A stretch of DNA of 22,039 nt from Candidatus Equimonas enterica (GTDB lineage Bacteria; Bacteroidota; Bacteroidia; Bacteroidales; Bacteroidaceae). Of the stretch, positions 1-7,325 are shown piece by piece. The number at the start of each line of letters is the position of its first letter. Positions within the stretch are counted from its first letter, which is position 1. The stretch covers positions 1 through 22,039 of the forward strand of contig JAGHRU010000108.1 in NCBI GenBank assembly GCA_018066225.1, in the 5' to 3' direction. The notes under the pieces are model-generated. The model did no database searches. It had not been told where the DNA came from and worked only from the letters and a program-made list of their open reading frames with translations. A program made the position numbers and the translations under genes.

Positions 1-483
1 CGCCCCACGACCGTGGTCGAGATAGGCACTTTCTCCGGCTATGCAGCCCTCGCTATGGCGTCGGCCTTGGAGCAGGACGATGCCCATCTCTATACCTTTG
101 AAATCAATGATGAGCAGGAGGCTTTCACGCGCCGCTGGATAGACGAAAGCCCATGGGCGGATAAGGTGGATTTCATCCTTGGCGATGTCGTCAGTCTGCT
201 GCCCGAGATGGCGCTACCGCCCATAGACTTTGCCTTCGTCGATGCCAACAAGCGCGACTATGCGACCTACTACCATCTCCTGCTGCCGCTGATGCGTCGC
301 GGCGCAGTCATGCTGGCCGACAACACGCTGTGGAACGGCTTTGTCTGCGACCCCTCGCGCCACGACGCACAGACCACGGCCATTCGCCAGTTCAACGACA
401 TGGTGGCAGCCGATGCGCGGGTGGAGTCGCTCATCATCCCCTTGCGCGACGGGCTCACCCTCATCAGAAAAATAGCAGAATAA
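1..483 (+). CDS. SAM-dependent O-methyltransferase, class I (5'-truncated by window edge)
   Basis: The reading frame is open from base 1 and stops at 481-483, so the start codon lies before the window. The visible part begins at SAM-binding motif I (VVEIGTFSGY), followed by an acidic residue ending the next strand (TFEIND). Further on are the DANKRDY and ADNTLW segments typical of the caffeoyl-CoA/catechol O-methyltransferase-like family, in which the acidic residues help bind a divalent metal. About 160 residues are seen; family members are about 210-220, so roughly 50 N-terminal residues are missing. These enzymes transfer a methyl group from S-adenosylmethionine to a hydroxyl of a small molecule or, in some members, to tRNA. 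The substrate cannot be read from the sequence. rbfA starts 12 bases after the stop, suggesting cotranscription. Confidence 0.88.
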   Translation, partial: RPTTVVEIGTFSGYAALAMASALEQDDAHLYTFEINDEQEAFTRRWIDESPWADKVDFILGDVVSLLPEMALPPIDFAFVDANKRDYATYYHLLLPLMRRGAVMLADNTLWNGFVCDPSRHDAQTTAIRQFNDMVAADARVESLIIPLRDGLTLIRKIAE

Positions 484-495
484 CCTATACCGAAT

Positions 496-831
496 ATGGA
501 AACAACACGACAACAGAAAATCGCACGCCTCATACAGAAGGAACTCAGCGATATCTTCCAAAAGCAAACCAAGGCCATGCCGGGCGTACTCGTCTCGGTG
601 AGTGCCGTGCGCATCAGCCCAGACATGAGCATCTGCCGCGTCTATCTGAGCGTCTTCCCCTCGGAGCGTGGCGAAGAAATCATCGGCAACATCACGCAGA
701 ATGTTGCCAGCCTGCGCTATGAGCTCGGCACCCGTGTGCGCCATCAACTGCGCATCATCCCCGAGCTTAGGTTCTTCGTCGATGACTCTCTGGACTATAT
801 CGACCACATCGACCAGTTGCTCCGGCAGTAA
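496..831 (+). CDS. rbfA: Ribosome-binding factor A
   Basis: The 111-residue product matches RbfA in length and pattern. It has an N-terminal helix (TRQQKIARLIQKELSDIF), then the strand region around VSAVRISPDMSICRVYLSVF, and a C-terminal segment LRIIPELRFFVDDSLDY, where the conserved P-x-L-x-F-x-x-D-x-S motif is clear. RbfA has a type II KH-like fold, binds the 30S subunit near helix 1 of 16S rRNA, and promotes late 16S maturation, notably in the cold. The ATG at 496 lies 12 bases after the methyltransferase stop. The permease gene follows after only 14 bases, so the three genes probably share a transcript. No Shine-Dalgarno sequence is visible, as is usual in Bacteroidota. Confidence 0.95.
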   Translation: METTRQQKIARLIQKELSDIFQKQTKAMPGVLVSVSAVRISPDMSICRVYLSVFPSERGEEIIGNITQNVASLRYELGTRVRHQLRIIPELRFFVDDSLDYIDHIDQLLRQ

Positions 832-845
832 CCTCAACGCCTCTT

Positions 846-2078
846 TTGACCGTGTCCATCTCCTTCTACATTGCGCGCCGCTACCTTTTTAGCAAGAAAC
901 GCTTGGGGGTTATCAATATCATCTCGGCCATTGCTGTGGGGGGCATCGCCCTCGCCACGATGGCCATGGTGTGCACGCTGAGCGTCTTCAACGGCTTCCA
1001 CGACCTGCTGGGTAGCCTGTATAGTCACATCGATCCGCAAATCCTCGTGCAGCCTGCGCGCGGCAAGTATTTCTCCACCGACGATGCTGTCGTCGAGCGT
1101 CTGCGTCAGCATCCCGCTGTGGCGGCCACTGCTGAGGTTGTTAGCGACGAGGCGTTGATACTCTTTCAGGGCCATCCTCTCGTCGTGCAGATAAAGGGCG
1201 TCGATGACCACTACCAGCGCGTGACGGCCATCGACAGTGTGCTCTATGGCCAAGGCACGTTCTGCCTCGAAAATGCAGGGCTTTGCTACGGCATCCCCGG
1301 CATCGGGCTGGCGCAACAGATGGGTGGCCCCGACTACGGCACCTTGCAGGTCTGCGCGCCGCGTGGCGGTGAGCGCATCAACCTCGCCAACCCCATTGAG
1401 AGTTTCTCGGTGGAAGACTTGCAGAGCGCGGGGCTGGTATTCAGCGTGTCGCAGCGTAAGTACGATGATCACCTCATCTTGACCTCCATCGACTTTGCCC
1501 GCCGTCTCTTCGAGAAAGAAGGACTGGCTACGGCCTTGGAGGTGCGCCTGCGTCCCGAGGCCGATGAAGCAGAGGCCAAGGCTGCGCTGCGCCAGATAGC
1601 GGGCGAGCGCTTCACGGTGAAAGACCGCCTCGAGCAGCAGGACGACATATTCAGTATCATGAGCATCGAGAAACTCATCGCCTACATCTTCCTTACCTTC
1701 ATCGTCTTGGTGGCTTGCTTCAACATCATCTCTGCGCTCTCGATGCTCATCATCGAGAAGCAGGCTGACATCCGCACCTTGCGCTATATGGGCATGAGCG
1801 ACAACGCCTTGCGCCGCGTCTTTCTCGCCGAAGGGCGCATGATAAGCCTGCTGGGTGCGGTGGTCGGCATCGTCGTCGGCGTTGGGCTCTGCCTCTTGCA
1901 GCAGCATTTCGGCCTTATCCAGTTGGGCAGCACAGGCAGTTTCATCATCGACACCTATCCCGTCAGCGTTCACCTTGTAGATATCCTCGTGGTCTTTGCC
2001 ACGGTAATTTTTGTGGGTTATTTAGCCGTTTGGTACCCCGTTAGTTACATCCTGCGTAGCCAACGCGAGGCAGACTGA
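846..2078 (+). CDS. LolE/FtsX-like ABC transporter permease
   Basis: The 410-residue protein has the layout of LolC/E- and MacB-type permeases. An N-terminal cytoplasmic segment (FYIARRYLF) precedes one membrane helix at about residues 22-45. A large periplasmic domain spans about 50-270, and three C-terminal helices lie near 275-298, 332-352 and 376-396. The loop EKQADIRTLRYMGMS is the conserved coupling segment after the second helix. In Proteobacteria such permeases, with the ATPase LolD, release lipoproteins from the inner membrane; Bacteroidota homologues are usually annotated by similarity only. No ATPase gene is adjacent. The start is uncertain: TTG at 846 (given) or GTG at 852, which would remove two residues. 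Function as a lipoprotein exporter is inferred. Confidence 0.88.
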   Translation: MTVSISFYIARRYLFSKKRLGVINIISAIAVGGIALATMAMVCTLSVFNGFHDLLGSLYSHIDPQILVQPARGKYFSTDDAVVERLRQHPAVAATAEVVSDEALILFQGHPLVVQIKGVDDHYQRVTAIDSVLYGQGTFCLENAGLCYGIPGIGLAQQMGGPDYGTLQVCAPRGGERINLANPIESFSVEDLQSAGLVFSVSQRKYDDHLILTSIDFARRLFEKEGLATALEVRLRPEADEAEAKAALRQIAGERFTVKDRLEQQDDIFSIMSIEKLIAYIFLTFIVLVACFNIISALSMLIIEKQADIRTLRYMGMSDNALRRVFLAEGRMISLLGAVVGIVVGVGLCLLQQHFGLIQLGSTGSFIIDTYPVSVHLVDILVVFATVIFVGYLAVWYPVSYILRSQREAD

Positions 2079-2101
2079 TAATCAGCCTGTTACAAGCCGA
2101 C

Positions 2102-2147
2102 GAAACGCTCTGGGCAGATCGTGCAAACGGTCTGCCCAGAGCGTTTC
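2102..2147 (+). terminator. 17-bp perfect hairpin downstream of the permease gene
   Basis: Arms 2102-2118 and 2131-2147 are perfect reverse complements (GAAACGCTCTGGGCAGA on the left) with a 12-base loop. The hairpin sits 24 bases after the permease stop and is followed by a short T-containing stretch (ttctcttg), not a strong U-run. It is formed by two neighbouring units of the 22-bp repeat, whose cores are TCTGGGCAGA and TCTGCCCAGA. It may act as a terminator, a 3' mRNA stabiliser, or simply be a result of the repeat. Confidence 0.55.
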
Positions 2148-2196
2148 TCTTGTCTGCCCTCGTCGTATTGACGCTCTGCCCTCGTCGTTTCGACGC
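2109..2196 (+). repeat. Degenerate 22-bp tandem repeat array, four units
   Basis: Four consecutive 22-bp units start at 2109, 2131, 2153 and 2175. Each has a 10-bp core and a 12-bp spacer. The cores are TCTGGGCAGA, TCTGCCCAGA, TCTGCCCTCG and TCTGCCCTCG. The spacers are tcgtgcaaacgg, gcgtttctcttg, tcgtattgacgc and tcgtttcgacgc. The last two units are nearly identical. The array lies between the permease stop and the promoter of the next gene. The same family of repeat, with the same period, occurs at 20039-20136. Units 1 and 2 pair to give the hairpin at 2102-2147. Confidence 0.85.
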
Positions 2197-2273
2197 AGTG
2201 CGGCGAGTGCCTTGCGGTTGCATAAGGGCGAAATGTTAAAATCGCGGAGAGGGTGAAATTTTCTTGCCAAGTC

Positions 2274-2305
2274 TTTGGTCATTTGCTTATAAAGTGTTAA
2301 ATTTG
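2274..2305 (+). promoter_or_regulatory. Bacteroidota-type promoter for the 975-residue secreted protein gene
   Basis: TTTG at 2274-2277 and TAAATTTG at 2298-2305 are separated by 20 bp, matching the Bacteroidota sigma-ABfr consensus (TTTG, 19-21 bp, TAnnTTTG). Transcription would begin near 2312, leaving a 5' leader of about 45 bases rich in A and T before the ATG at 2357. The absence of a Shine-Dalgarno sequence and the AT-rich leader are typical of strongly translated Bacteroidota genes. Confidence 0.85.
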
Positions 2306-2356
2306 CAGTGCTGAAAATAAGGCAAACCTATTTATTCACTTAATTTATAAAACTTT

Positions 2357-5284
2357 ATGTACAAATTTACTAAAACATGGCTAACATCGCTATTCTTGAT
2401 GGTGATGTTTGCTCTTGGTAGTAGTGCATGGGCCCAGACTCCGGTAGAGTTCACCTTCTACGACCCGGGTGTATCTGATGGTCCATATACTCAGACCAAA
2501 AGTGGTGTTACGCTGACTTGTTATGCGAATAACTTTGCTTATGGGCCAGACTATGCCGCTGCCAACGTATATGGCAATGAGGCTGACGGGCAGTTCGCTC
2601 TTAAAGTGTCGAGTGCAAATACCATTGTGAAGGTGGAGATGTACCGCAGTACTTTGGATTGGTACGCAGGACAATTCTATTTGAACAATTACACTGAAGC
2701 CAACGGGAAAGGTTCTATGGACGCTGGCAACACTTTGGCCACTTGGACGGGTGAAGCCACCAACCTGACTTTCGTGGCTGATGAAAATGAGGACACCTAT
2801 CTCGAGAAAGTCATTGTCTATGTAGATGGCGAAGTAGAGGAGGAAAAGCCGGAAGGCCTCAAGGAAGGCAACTTCTACATCTATGCCACCGACTGGACTG
2901 GCGAGAAGATTTACCTCGCTCCCAACGCTGATGGTACGCTCGGTATGGTTGCTTTCGACGATGCAGCCGACAAGACCGCTTACCAGTGGACGCTGACCGC
3001 CAAGAACGTAAATGCGAAGTTTAGAGCTGGTTCTTATGGCGACTACTCCACCGAAAATCGTGATGTAGATGGATTCGTCATCAAGAACGTCAAGACGAGT
3101 CAGTACATTGTAAAGGGTGCTTGCTACGATAGTTATCCCTACTGGCGCATTGCACTGTCAAACGAGGAGTCAGCCGCTCACGTTTACTACACAGAGTTGC
3201 AGGACGGCCTCTACTGCCTCTACGACACCGATGCTCCTTCTGCTGCAGAAGCTTATGGCGAGAGCGAATGGAACTCTCCTCATGACTACTACGGCTACTT
3301 GACTACTTCGGGTCTTACCGACAGTGCTTACTACATTTGGACGTTCGCTGCCGTTGATGCTTACAACCCCTCCGACAAGGACGTCTTCATTGCTTCGCTC
3401 GACGAGAACAACAAGCCCCAGTACTTCGTTACTGTAAGCGGCGACAAGGCCGTGGCTGACCCCAACTACGAGTACGACTCTTATAGTTCTGTTGCAGAGT
3501 TCTCTCTCCACCAGACCGAGACGGGCTGCTATCAACTCCTTTCTGGTGGTAAGTATGTCGCTGCCGATGGTACTATCAGCGATGCAGCGTGCGAATACAC
3601 CCTCACCGAAGGTATCCTTTTCAATGACATTACCGCTGCTTGGTTTATCCTGGATAAGAACGGCGAAGAACTCAGCACTTACAGCAACAACAAGTGGAGC
3701 AAGAGCGAACTCGAAAGCGCGCTCCAAGCCGTAACTGATGCTGCTATCGACCGCACGAAGTATCCCGAGGCTCTCCTCAAGGAACTTGACGACGCTGTCG
3801 CTGCTGCACAGAACCTCAACCAGTTCTATGACGATTACAGCAACTTTGCCAGTGCTATTAAGAGCGCGCTCACCAAGATTGCTGAATACGTAGAAGGCAC
3901 TTATCAGGTAGCACCTGCTGCTGGCTTCCAAGGCTACATCGCCAATGGTGGCTACGCTGGCTACTACATGGCATACGTTGATGGCGAAGTGAAGGCTGTT
4001 CAGTTCGACGAGAGCAAGGCCGACAACTTCGTATGGGAGATTGAAGCCAACGGCGACAACCTCTACATCAAGCACGCTGCTACGGGCAAGTACCTCGGCG
4101 GTGTACACCACTACAACTGCACGGGCTTCGGTCACACCGACGCACAGGGCGGCTACACCGAGTGGGCTCCTCGCCATGCTCCTGACTTTGGCGACCTCGC
4201 ACAGGCTCACGCCTACACCTTCCCCACCAACTCCTACTATGATTGGACGAAACCTGGCTATATTGATGGCTACGCCATTGCCGATGGCAAACCTTGCTAT
4301 CTCCCCGGCTGGATTGGCAGTGGTGATTCCTACTTCCCCTATGCTACTATCATGGACGATAATGGTGAGCCCAATGGCGTCATCTATGGTGAGAACTCTA
4401 TGAACAACCAGAAGTCTTCCGTCTGGAAGTTCTTCCAGCTCGAGGCTCCTGTTGCTCTGACTCCCGAGGTCGTTGCCAACAACGTACCCGAAGAAGCCGT
4501 TGCTACGCTCATGAGCGTTGAACTCACCTACAACACCGAGGTTAAGGTGGCTGACAAGACGCTCGTTACGTTCACCGACGCCAAGGGTCAGACCATCGAT
4601 GGCGTTAGCGCAAGCATCATGTCGCCCACTGGTAAGGGTGCTGACTTCAAGAAGATTATCGTAGGCTTCGTAGGCTTGGAGAACCTTGCCAGCGGTACTT
4701 ACACCGTGACCCTCGCCGAGGGCGCAGTGGCCAACCGCGCTGACGACACCAAGGTGGCCAAGGCTTACAGCTTCTCCTTCACGCTCGACGTGCCCCTGCC
4801 CGAGTACAAGACCTTCGCTCTGAAGAGCAGCACGCCTGCCAACGGCGCTACCGTACAGAACATCACGGAGGCTACGCTCGTCTTTGACGGCAACATCGGC
4901 GAAATCACCAACGCTGCTGCCGCTGTCCTCACCAAGGACGGTGTATCCGCTGGCAACACCTACATGGAGGTTGCAACCGATGTTGCAGGCACCATCACCG
5001 TTGCTTTCGACGAAGCACTCGCTGCTGGCACTTACACCCTGACCATCCCCGCAGAGACCATCTGGAACGAAAAGTACAACGCTGCTGATGCCAACAAGGG
5101 TATCTATGCAGGTGCACGTTGCAACGACGAGATTGTCATCACCTTCACCGTAGAGAAGGCTGACGGCATCAACGGTCTGCTGCTTGACGGCAATGCCGAA
5201 CTCTACAACCTCAACGGTGTACGCGCTAATGCCAACGCCAAGGGTGTAGTCGTAGGCAAGGGCATCAAGGTGCTCCGCAAGTAA
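2357..5284 (+). CDS. Large modular secreted protein with FIVAR-like and Ig-like domains
   Basis: The 975-residue product starts with a signal peptide (hydrophobic core about 9-22, cleavage probably after AWA or AWAQ near residue 26). From sequence pattern its modules are: a beta-rich N-terminal domain at about 27-150 with the motif TLATWTGEATNLTF; a beta-rich module at about 170-330; a helical FIVAR-like segment at about 446-512; a second copy of the beta-rich module at about 513-695; two SbsA/Big-like immunoglobulin domains at about 700-812 and 815-935; and a tail ending LYNLNGVRA ... GIKVLRK. No catalytic residues or enzyme domain were recognised, so it may be an adhesin, glycan-binding or surface-scaffold protein (inference). 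Past residue 160 the codons strongly favour C-ending and AAG/CTC forms, which together with the clear promoter suggests high expression. Monocistronic. Confidence 0.85.
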   Translation: MYKFTKTWLTSLFLMVMFALGSSAWAQTPVEFTFYDPGVSDGPYTQTKSGVTLTCYANNFAYGPDYAAANVYGNEADGQFALKVSSANTIVKVEMYRSTLDWYAGQFYLNNYTEANGKGSMDAGNTLATWTGEATNLTFVADENEDTYLEKVIVYVDGEVEEEKPEGLKEGNFYIYATDWTGEKIYLAPNADGTLGMVAFDDAADKTAYQWTLTAKNVNAKFRAGSYGDYSTENRDVDGFVIKNVKTSQYIVKGACYDSYPYWRIALSNEESAAHVYYTELQDGLYCLYDTDAPSAAEAYGESEWNSPHDYYGYLTTSGLTDSAYYIWTFAAVDAYNPSDKDVFIASLDENNKPQYFVTVSGDKAVADPNYEYDSYSSVAEFSLHQTETGCYQLLSGGKYVAADGTISDAACEYTLTEGILFNDITAAWFILDKNGEELSTYSNNKWSKSELESALQAVTDAAIDRTKYPEALLKELDDAVAAAQNLNQFYDDYSNFASAIKSALTKIAEYVEGTYQVAPAAGFQGYIANGGYAGYYMAYVDGEVKAVQFDESKADNFVWEIEANGDNLYIKHAATGKYLGGVHHYNCTGFGHTDAQGGYTEWAPRHAPDFGDLAQAHAYTFPTNSYYDWTKPGYIDGYAIADGKPCYLPGWIGSGDSYFPYATIMDDNGEPNGVIYGENSMNNQKSSVWKFFQLEAPVALTPEVVANNVPEEAVATLMSVELTYNTEVKVADKTLVTFTDAKGQTIDGVSASIMSPTGKGADFKKIIVGFVGLENLASGTYTVTLAEGAVANRADDTKVAKAYSFSFTLDVPLPEYKTFALKSSTPANGATVQNITEATLVFDGNIGEITNAAAAVLTKDGVSAGNTYMEVATDVAGTITVAFDEALAAGTYTLTIPAETIWNEKYNAADANKGIYAGARCNDEIVITFTVEKADGINGLLLDGNAELYNLNGVRANANAKGVVVGKGIKVLRK

Positions 5285-5326
5285 GACACACGCATGAGAG
5301 CCTCGACTCTCTGACACATTAACATC

Positions 5327-5361
5327 GAGGAGGACATACCCACGCGGGGTGTGTCCTCCTC
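5327..5361 (+). terminator. Hairpin terminator after the secreted protein gene
   Basis: Arms 5327-5340 (GAGGAGGACATACC) and 5348-5361 (GGTGTGTCCTCCTC) pair over 14 positions with one G-U, around a 7-base loop. It lies 43 bases after the stop codon and upstream of the typA promoter, the expected place for a terminator. There is no strong U-run after the stem (tcgttgta), so efficiency is uncertain. Confidence 0.6.
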
Positions 5362-5417
5362 TCGTTGTATGCGTGGTGGATAATATCGGGGCTGCGCTGC
5401 ACTTTTTGCCCGCAAAG

Positions 5418-5449
5418 TTTGGGCATTCCGCTATTTCGCCGTATCTTTG
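5418..5449 (+). promoter_or_regulatory. Bacteroidota-type promoter for typA and downstream genes
   Basis: TTTG at 5418-5421 and TATCTTTG at 5442-5449 are spaced by 20 bp, a full match to TTTG-N19-21-TAnnTTTG. The -7 element lies only 28 bases before the ATG at 5477, so the leader is very short. This rules out the longer typA frame beginning with TTG at 5447, because that codon lies inside the -7 box. Confidence 0.85.
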
Positions 5450-5476
5450 CAGATTGTTAATAGAAAACATATTGCA

Positions 5477-7276
5477 ATGCAAGACATCCGCAACATAGCC
5501 ATCATAGCACACGTCGATCATGGCAAGACCACCATCGTCGATAAGATGCTAATGGCGGGTAACCTGTTCCGCCAAAATCAGCCGCAAGGCGAGCTCATCC
5601 TCGACAACAATGATCTCGAACGCGAGCGCGGCATCACCATTCTCTCCAAGAATGTCAGTATCAACTGGAAAGGCACGAAAATCAACATCATCGACACGCC
5701 GGGGCATAGCGACTTCGGCGGCGAAGTGGAGCGTGTGCTCAATATGGCCGACGGCTGCATCCTGCTTGTCGATGCCTTCGAAGGCCCGGTGCCGCAGACC
5801 CGCTTCGTGCTGCAAAAAGCCCTCCAAATAGGCTTGAAGCCCATCGTCGTGGTCAATAAGGTCGATAAGCCCAACTGCCGTCCCGAGGAAGTCTATGAGA
5901 TGGTATTCGACCTTATGTGCGACCTCGATGCTACCGAGGAGCAGCTGAACTTTCCCGTCATCTACGGCAGTGCCAAGCAAGGCTGGATGGGCGAAGACTA
6001 TCAGCACCCGACCGACAACATCGACTATCTCCTCGACAAAATCGTGGAGGTCATCCCTGCTCCCAAGCAGCTCGAGGGCACGCCGCAGATGCTTATCACC
6101 TCTCTCGATTACAGCACCTATACGGGACGTATTGCCGTCGGGCGTGTGCATCGCGGCACCATCCGCAAGGGCATGAATATCACCATCGCCCACCGCGATG
6201 GCACGATGGAGAAGACCAAGATTAAGGAGCTCTGCACTTTTACGGGACTTGGACGCCAGGACACCGACGCGGTAAGCAGTGGTGACATCTGCGCCGTCAT
6301 CGGATTGAGTGCGTTTGAAATCGGTGACACCATCTGCGACTTTGAAGCCCCCGAAGCGCTTCCCACCATCGCCATTGACGAGCCTACCATGTCTATGCTC
6401 TTCACCATCAACGACTCGCCCCTTTTTGGTAAGGAAGGCAAGTTCTGCACTTCGCGCCACATCAACGACCGCTTGCAACGCGAGTTGCAGAAAGACCTTG
6501 CCCTGCGTGTAGAGCAAGGCGCAAGCACCGATAAGTGGATCGTCAGCGGCCGTGGCGTGTTGCACCTCTCCGTCCTCATCGAGACCATGCGTCGCGAGGG
6601 CTATGAGTTGCAGGTCGGCCAGCCGCAGGTCATCTACCGCGATATCGACGGCCAGCGCTGTGAACCTATCGAGGAGCTGACCATCAACGTGCCCGAGGAG
6701 TTCGCCTCCAAAATGATAGATATGGTGACGCGCCGCAAGGGTGAGATGACCTCCATGCAGTCCCTTGGCGACCGCGTTGATATAGAGTTCCTTATCCCCT
6801 CGCGCGGCATCATCGGTCTGCGCACCAATGTCCTCACTGCTTCACAGGGCGAAGCCATCATGGCCCACCGCTACAAGGAATATCAGCCCTACAAGGGCGA
6901 CATCACGCGCCGTGTCAATGGCTCGATGATAGCCCTTGAGAGTGGTACTGCCTTTGCTTATGCCATCGACCACCTGCAAGACCGCGGCAAGTTCTTCATC
7001 TCGCCGCAAGATGAGGTCTATGCGGGCCAAGTGGTGGGCGAGCATGTCCACGACATCGACCTTGTCATCAATGTCACCAAGGCCAAGCAGCTTACCAATG
7101 TCCGCGCCAGCGGTACGGACGAGAAGGCGCACATCATACCGCCCACCATCTTCTCGCTCGAGGAGGCGTTGGAGTATATCAAGGAAGACGAGTATGTAGA
7201 GGTCACGCCCAAGTCCATGCGTATGCGCAAGGTCATCCTCGACCACCTCGCCCGTAAACGTGCAGGGCGCGAATAA
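5477..7276 (+). CDS. typA: Translational GTPase TypA/BipA
   Basis: The 599-residue product has the family's usual length and all GTPase motifs: G1 AHVDHGKTT (residues 11-19), the switch I region with RERGITI, G3 DTPGHSDFGGEVER, G4 NKVDKPNCR and G5 GSAKQGW. The EF-G-like domains III and V follow, then the BipA-specific C-terminal domain (IMAHRYKEYQPYKGDI; RVNGSMIALESG; FISPQDEVYAGQVVGEH; TNVRASGTDEKAHIIPP). TypA binds the ribosome in its GTP form and supports 50S assembly and stress adaptation. The ATG at 5477 is chosen because the promoter -7 box covers the alternative upstream TTG. leuS follows after 49 bases with no visible promoter or terminator, so both are probably cotranscribed. Confidence 0.97.
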   Translation: MQDIRNIAIIAHVDHGKTTIVDKMLMAGNLFRQNQPQGELILDNNDLERERGITILSKNVSINWKGTKINIIDTPGHSDFGGEVERVLNMADGCILLVDAFEGPVPQTRFVLQKALQIGLKPIVVVNKVDKPNCRPEEVYEMVFDLMCDLDATEEQLNFPVIYGSAKQGWMGEDYQHPTDNIDYLLDKIVEVIPAPKQLEGTPQMLITSLDYSTYTGRIAVGRVHRGTIRKGMNITIAHRDGTMEKTKIKELCTFTGLGRQDTDAVSSGDICAVIGLSAFEIGDTICDFEAPEALPTIAIDEPTMSMLFTINDSPLFGKEGKFCTSRHINDRLQRELQKDLALRVEQGASTDKWIVSGRGVLHLSVLIETMRREGYELQVGQPQVIYRDIDGQRCEPIEELTINVPEEFASKMIDMVTRRKGEMTSMQSLGDRVDIEFLIPSRGIIGLRTNVLTASQGEAIMAHRYKEYQPYKGDITRRVNGSMIALESGTAFAYAIDHLQDRGKFFISPQDEVYAGQVVGEHVHDIDLVINVTKAKQLTNVRASGTDEKAHIIPPTIFSLEEALEYIKEDEYVEVTPKSMRMRKVILDHLARKRAGRE

Positions 7277-7325
7277 CCTCCTCCTATCAGCGACGACAAA
7301 ACCACCAACTACCACCTATTACATC

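Noticed and set aside
834..1973. 379-codon minus-strand open frame opposite the permease gene
   Set aside because: The plus-strand frame encodes a well-formed permease; the antisense product is low-complexity, rich in His/Asp/Glu, with no family resemblance.
3170..5521. 783-codon open frame on the minus strand opposite the 975-residue secreted protein
   Set aside because: It is a shadow of the biased codon usage of the plus-strand gene (few TTA, CTA and TCA codons). Its product has no recognisable domain and it crosses the intergenic hairpin and the typA promoter.
5549..6565. 338-codon minus-strand open frame opposite typA
   Set aside because: It overlaps all GTPase motifs of typA on the other strand and its product has no recognisable pattern.
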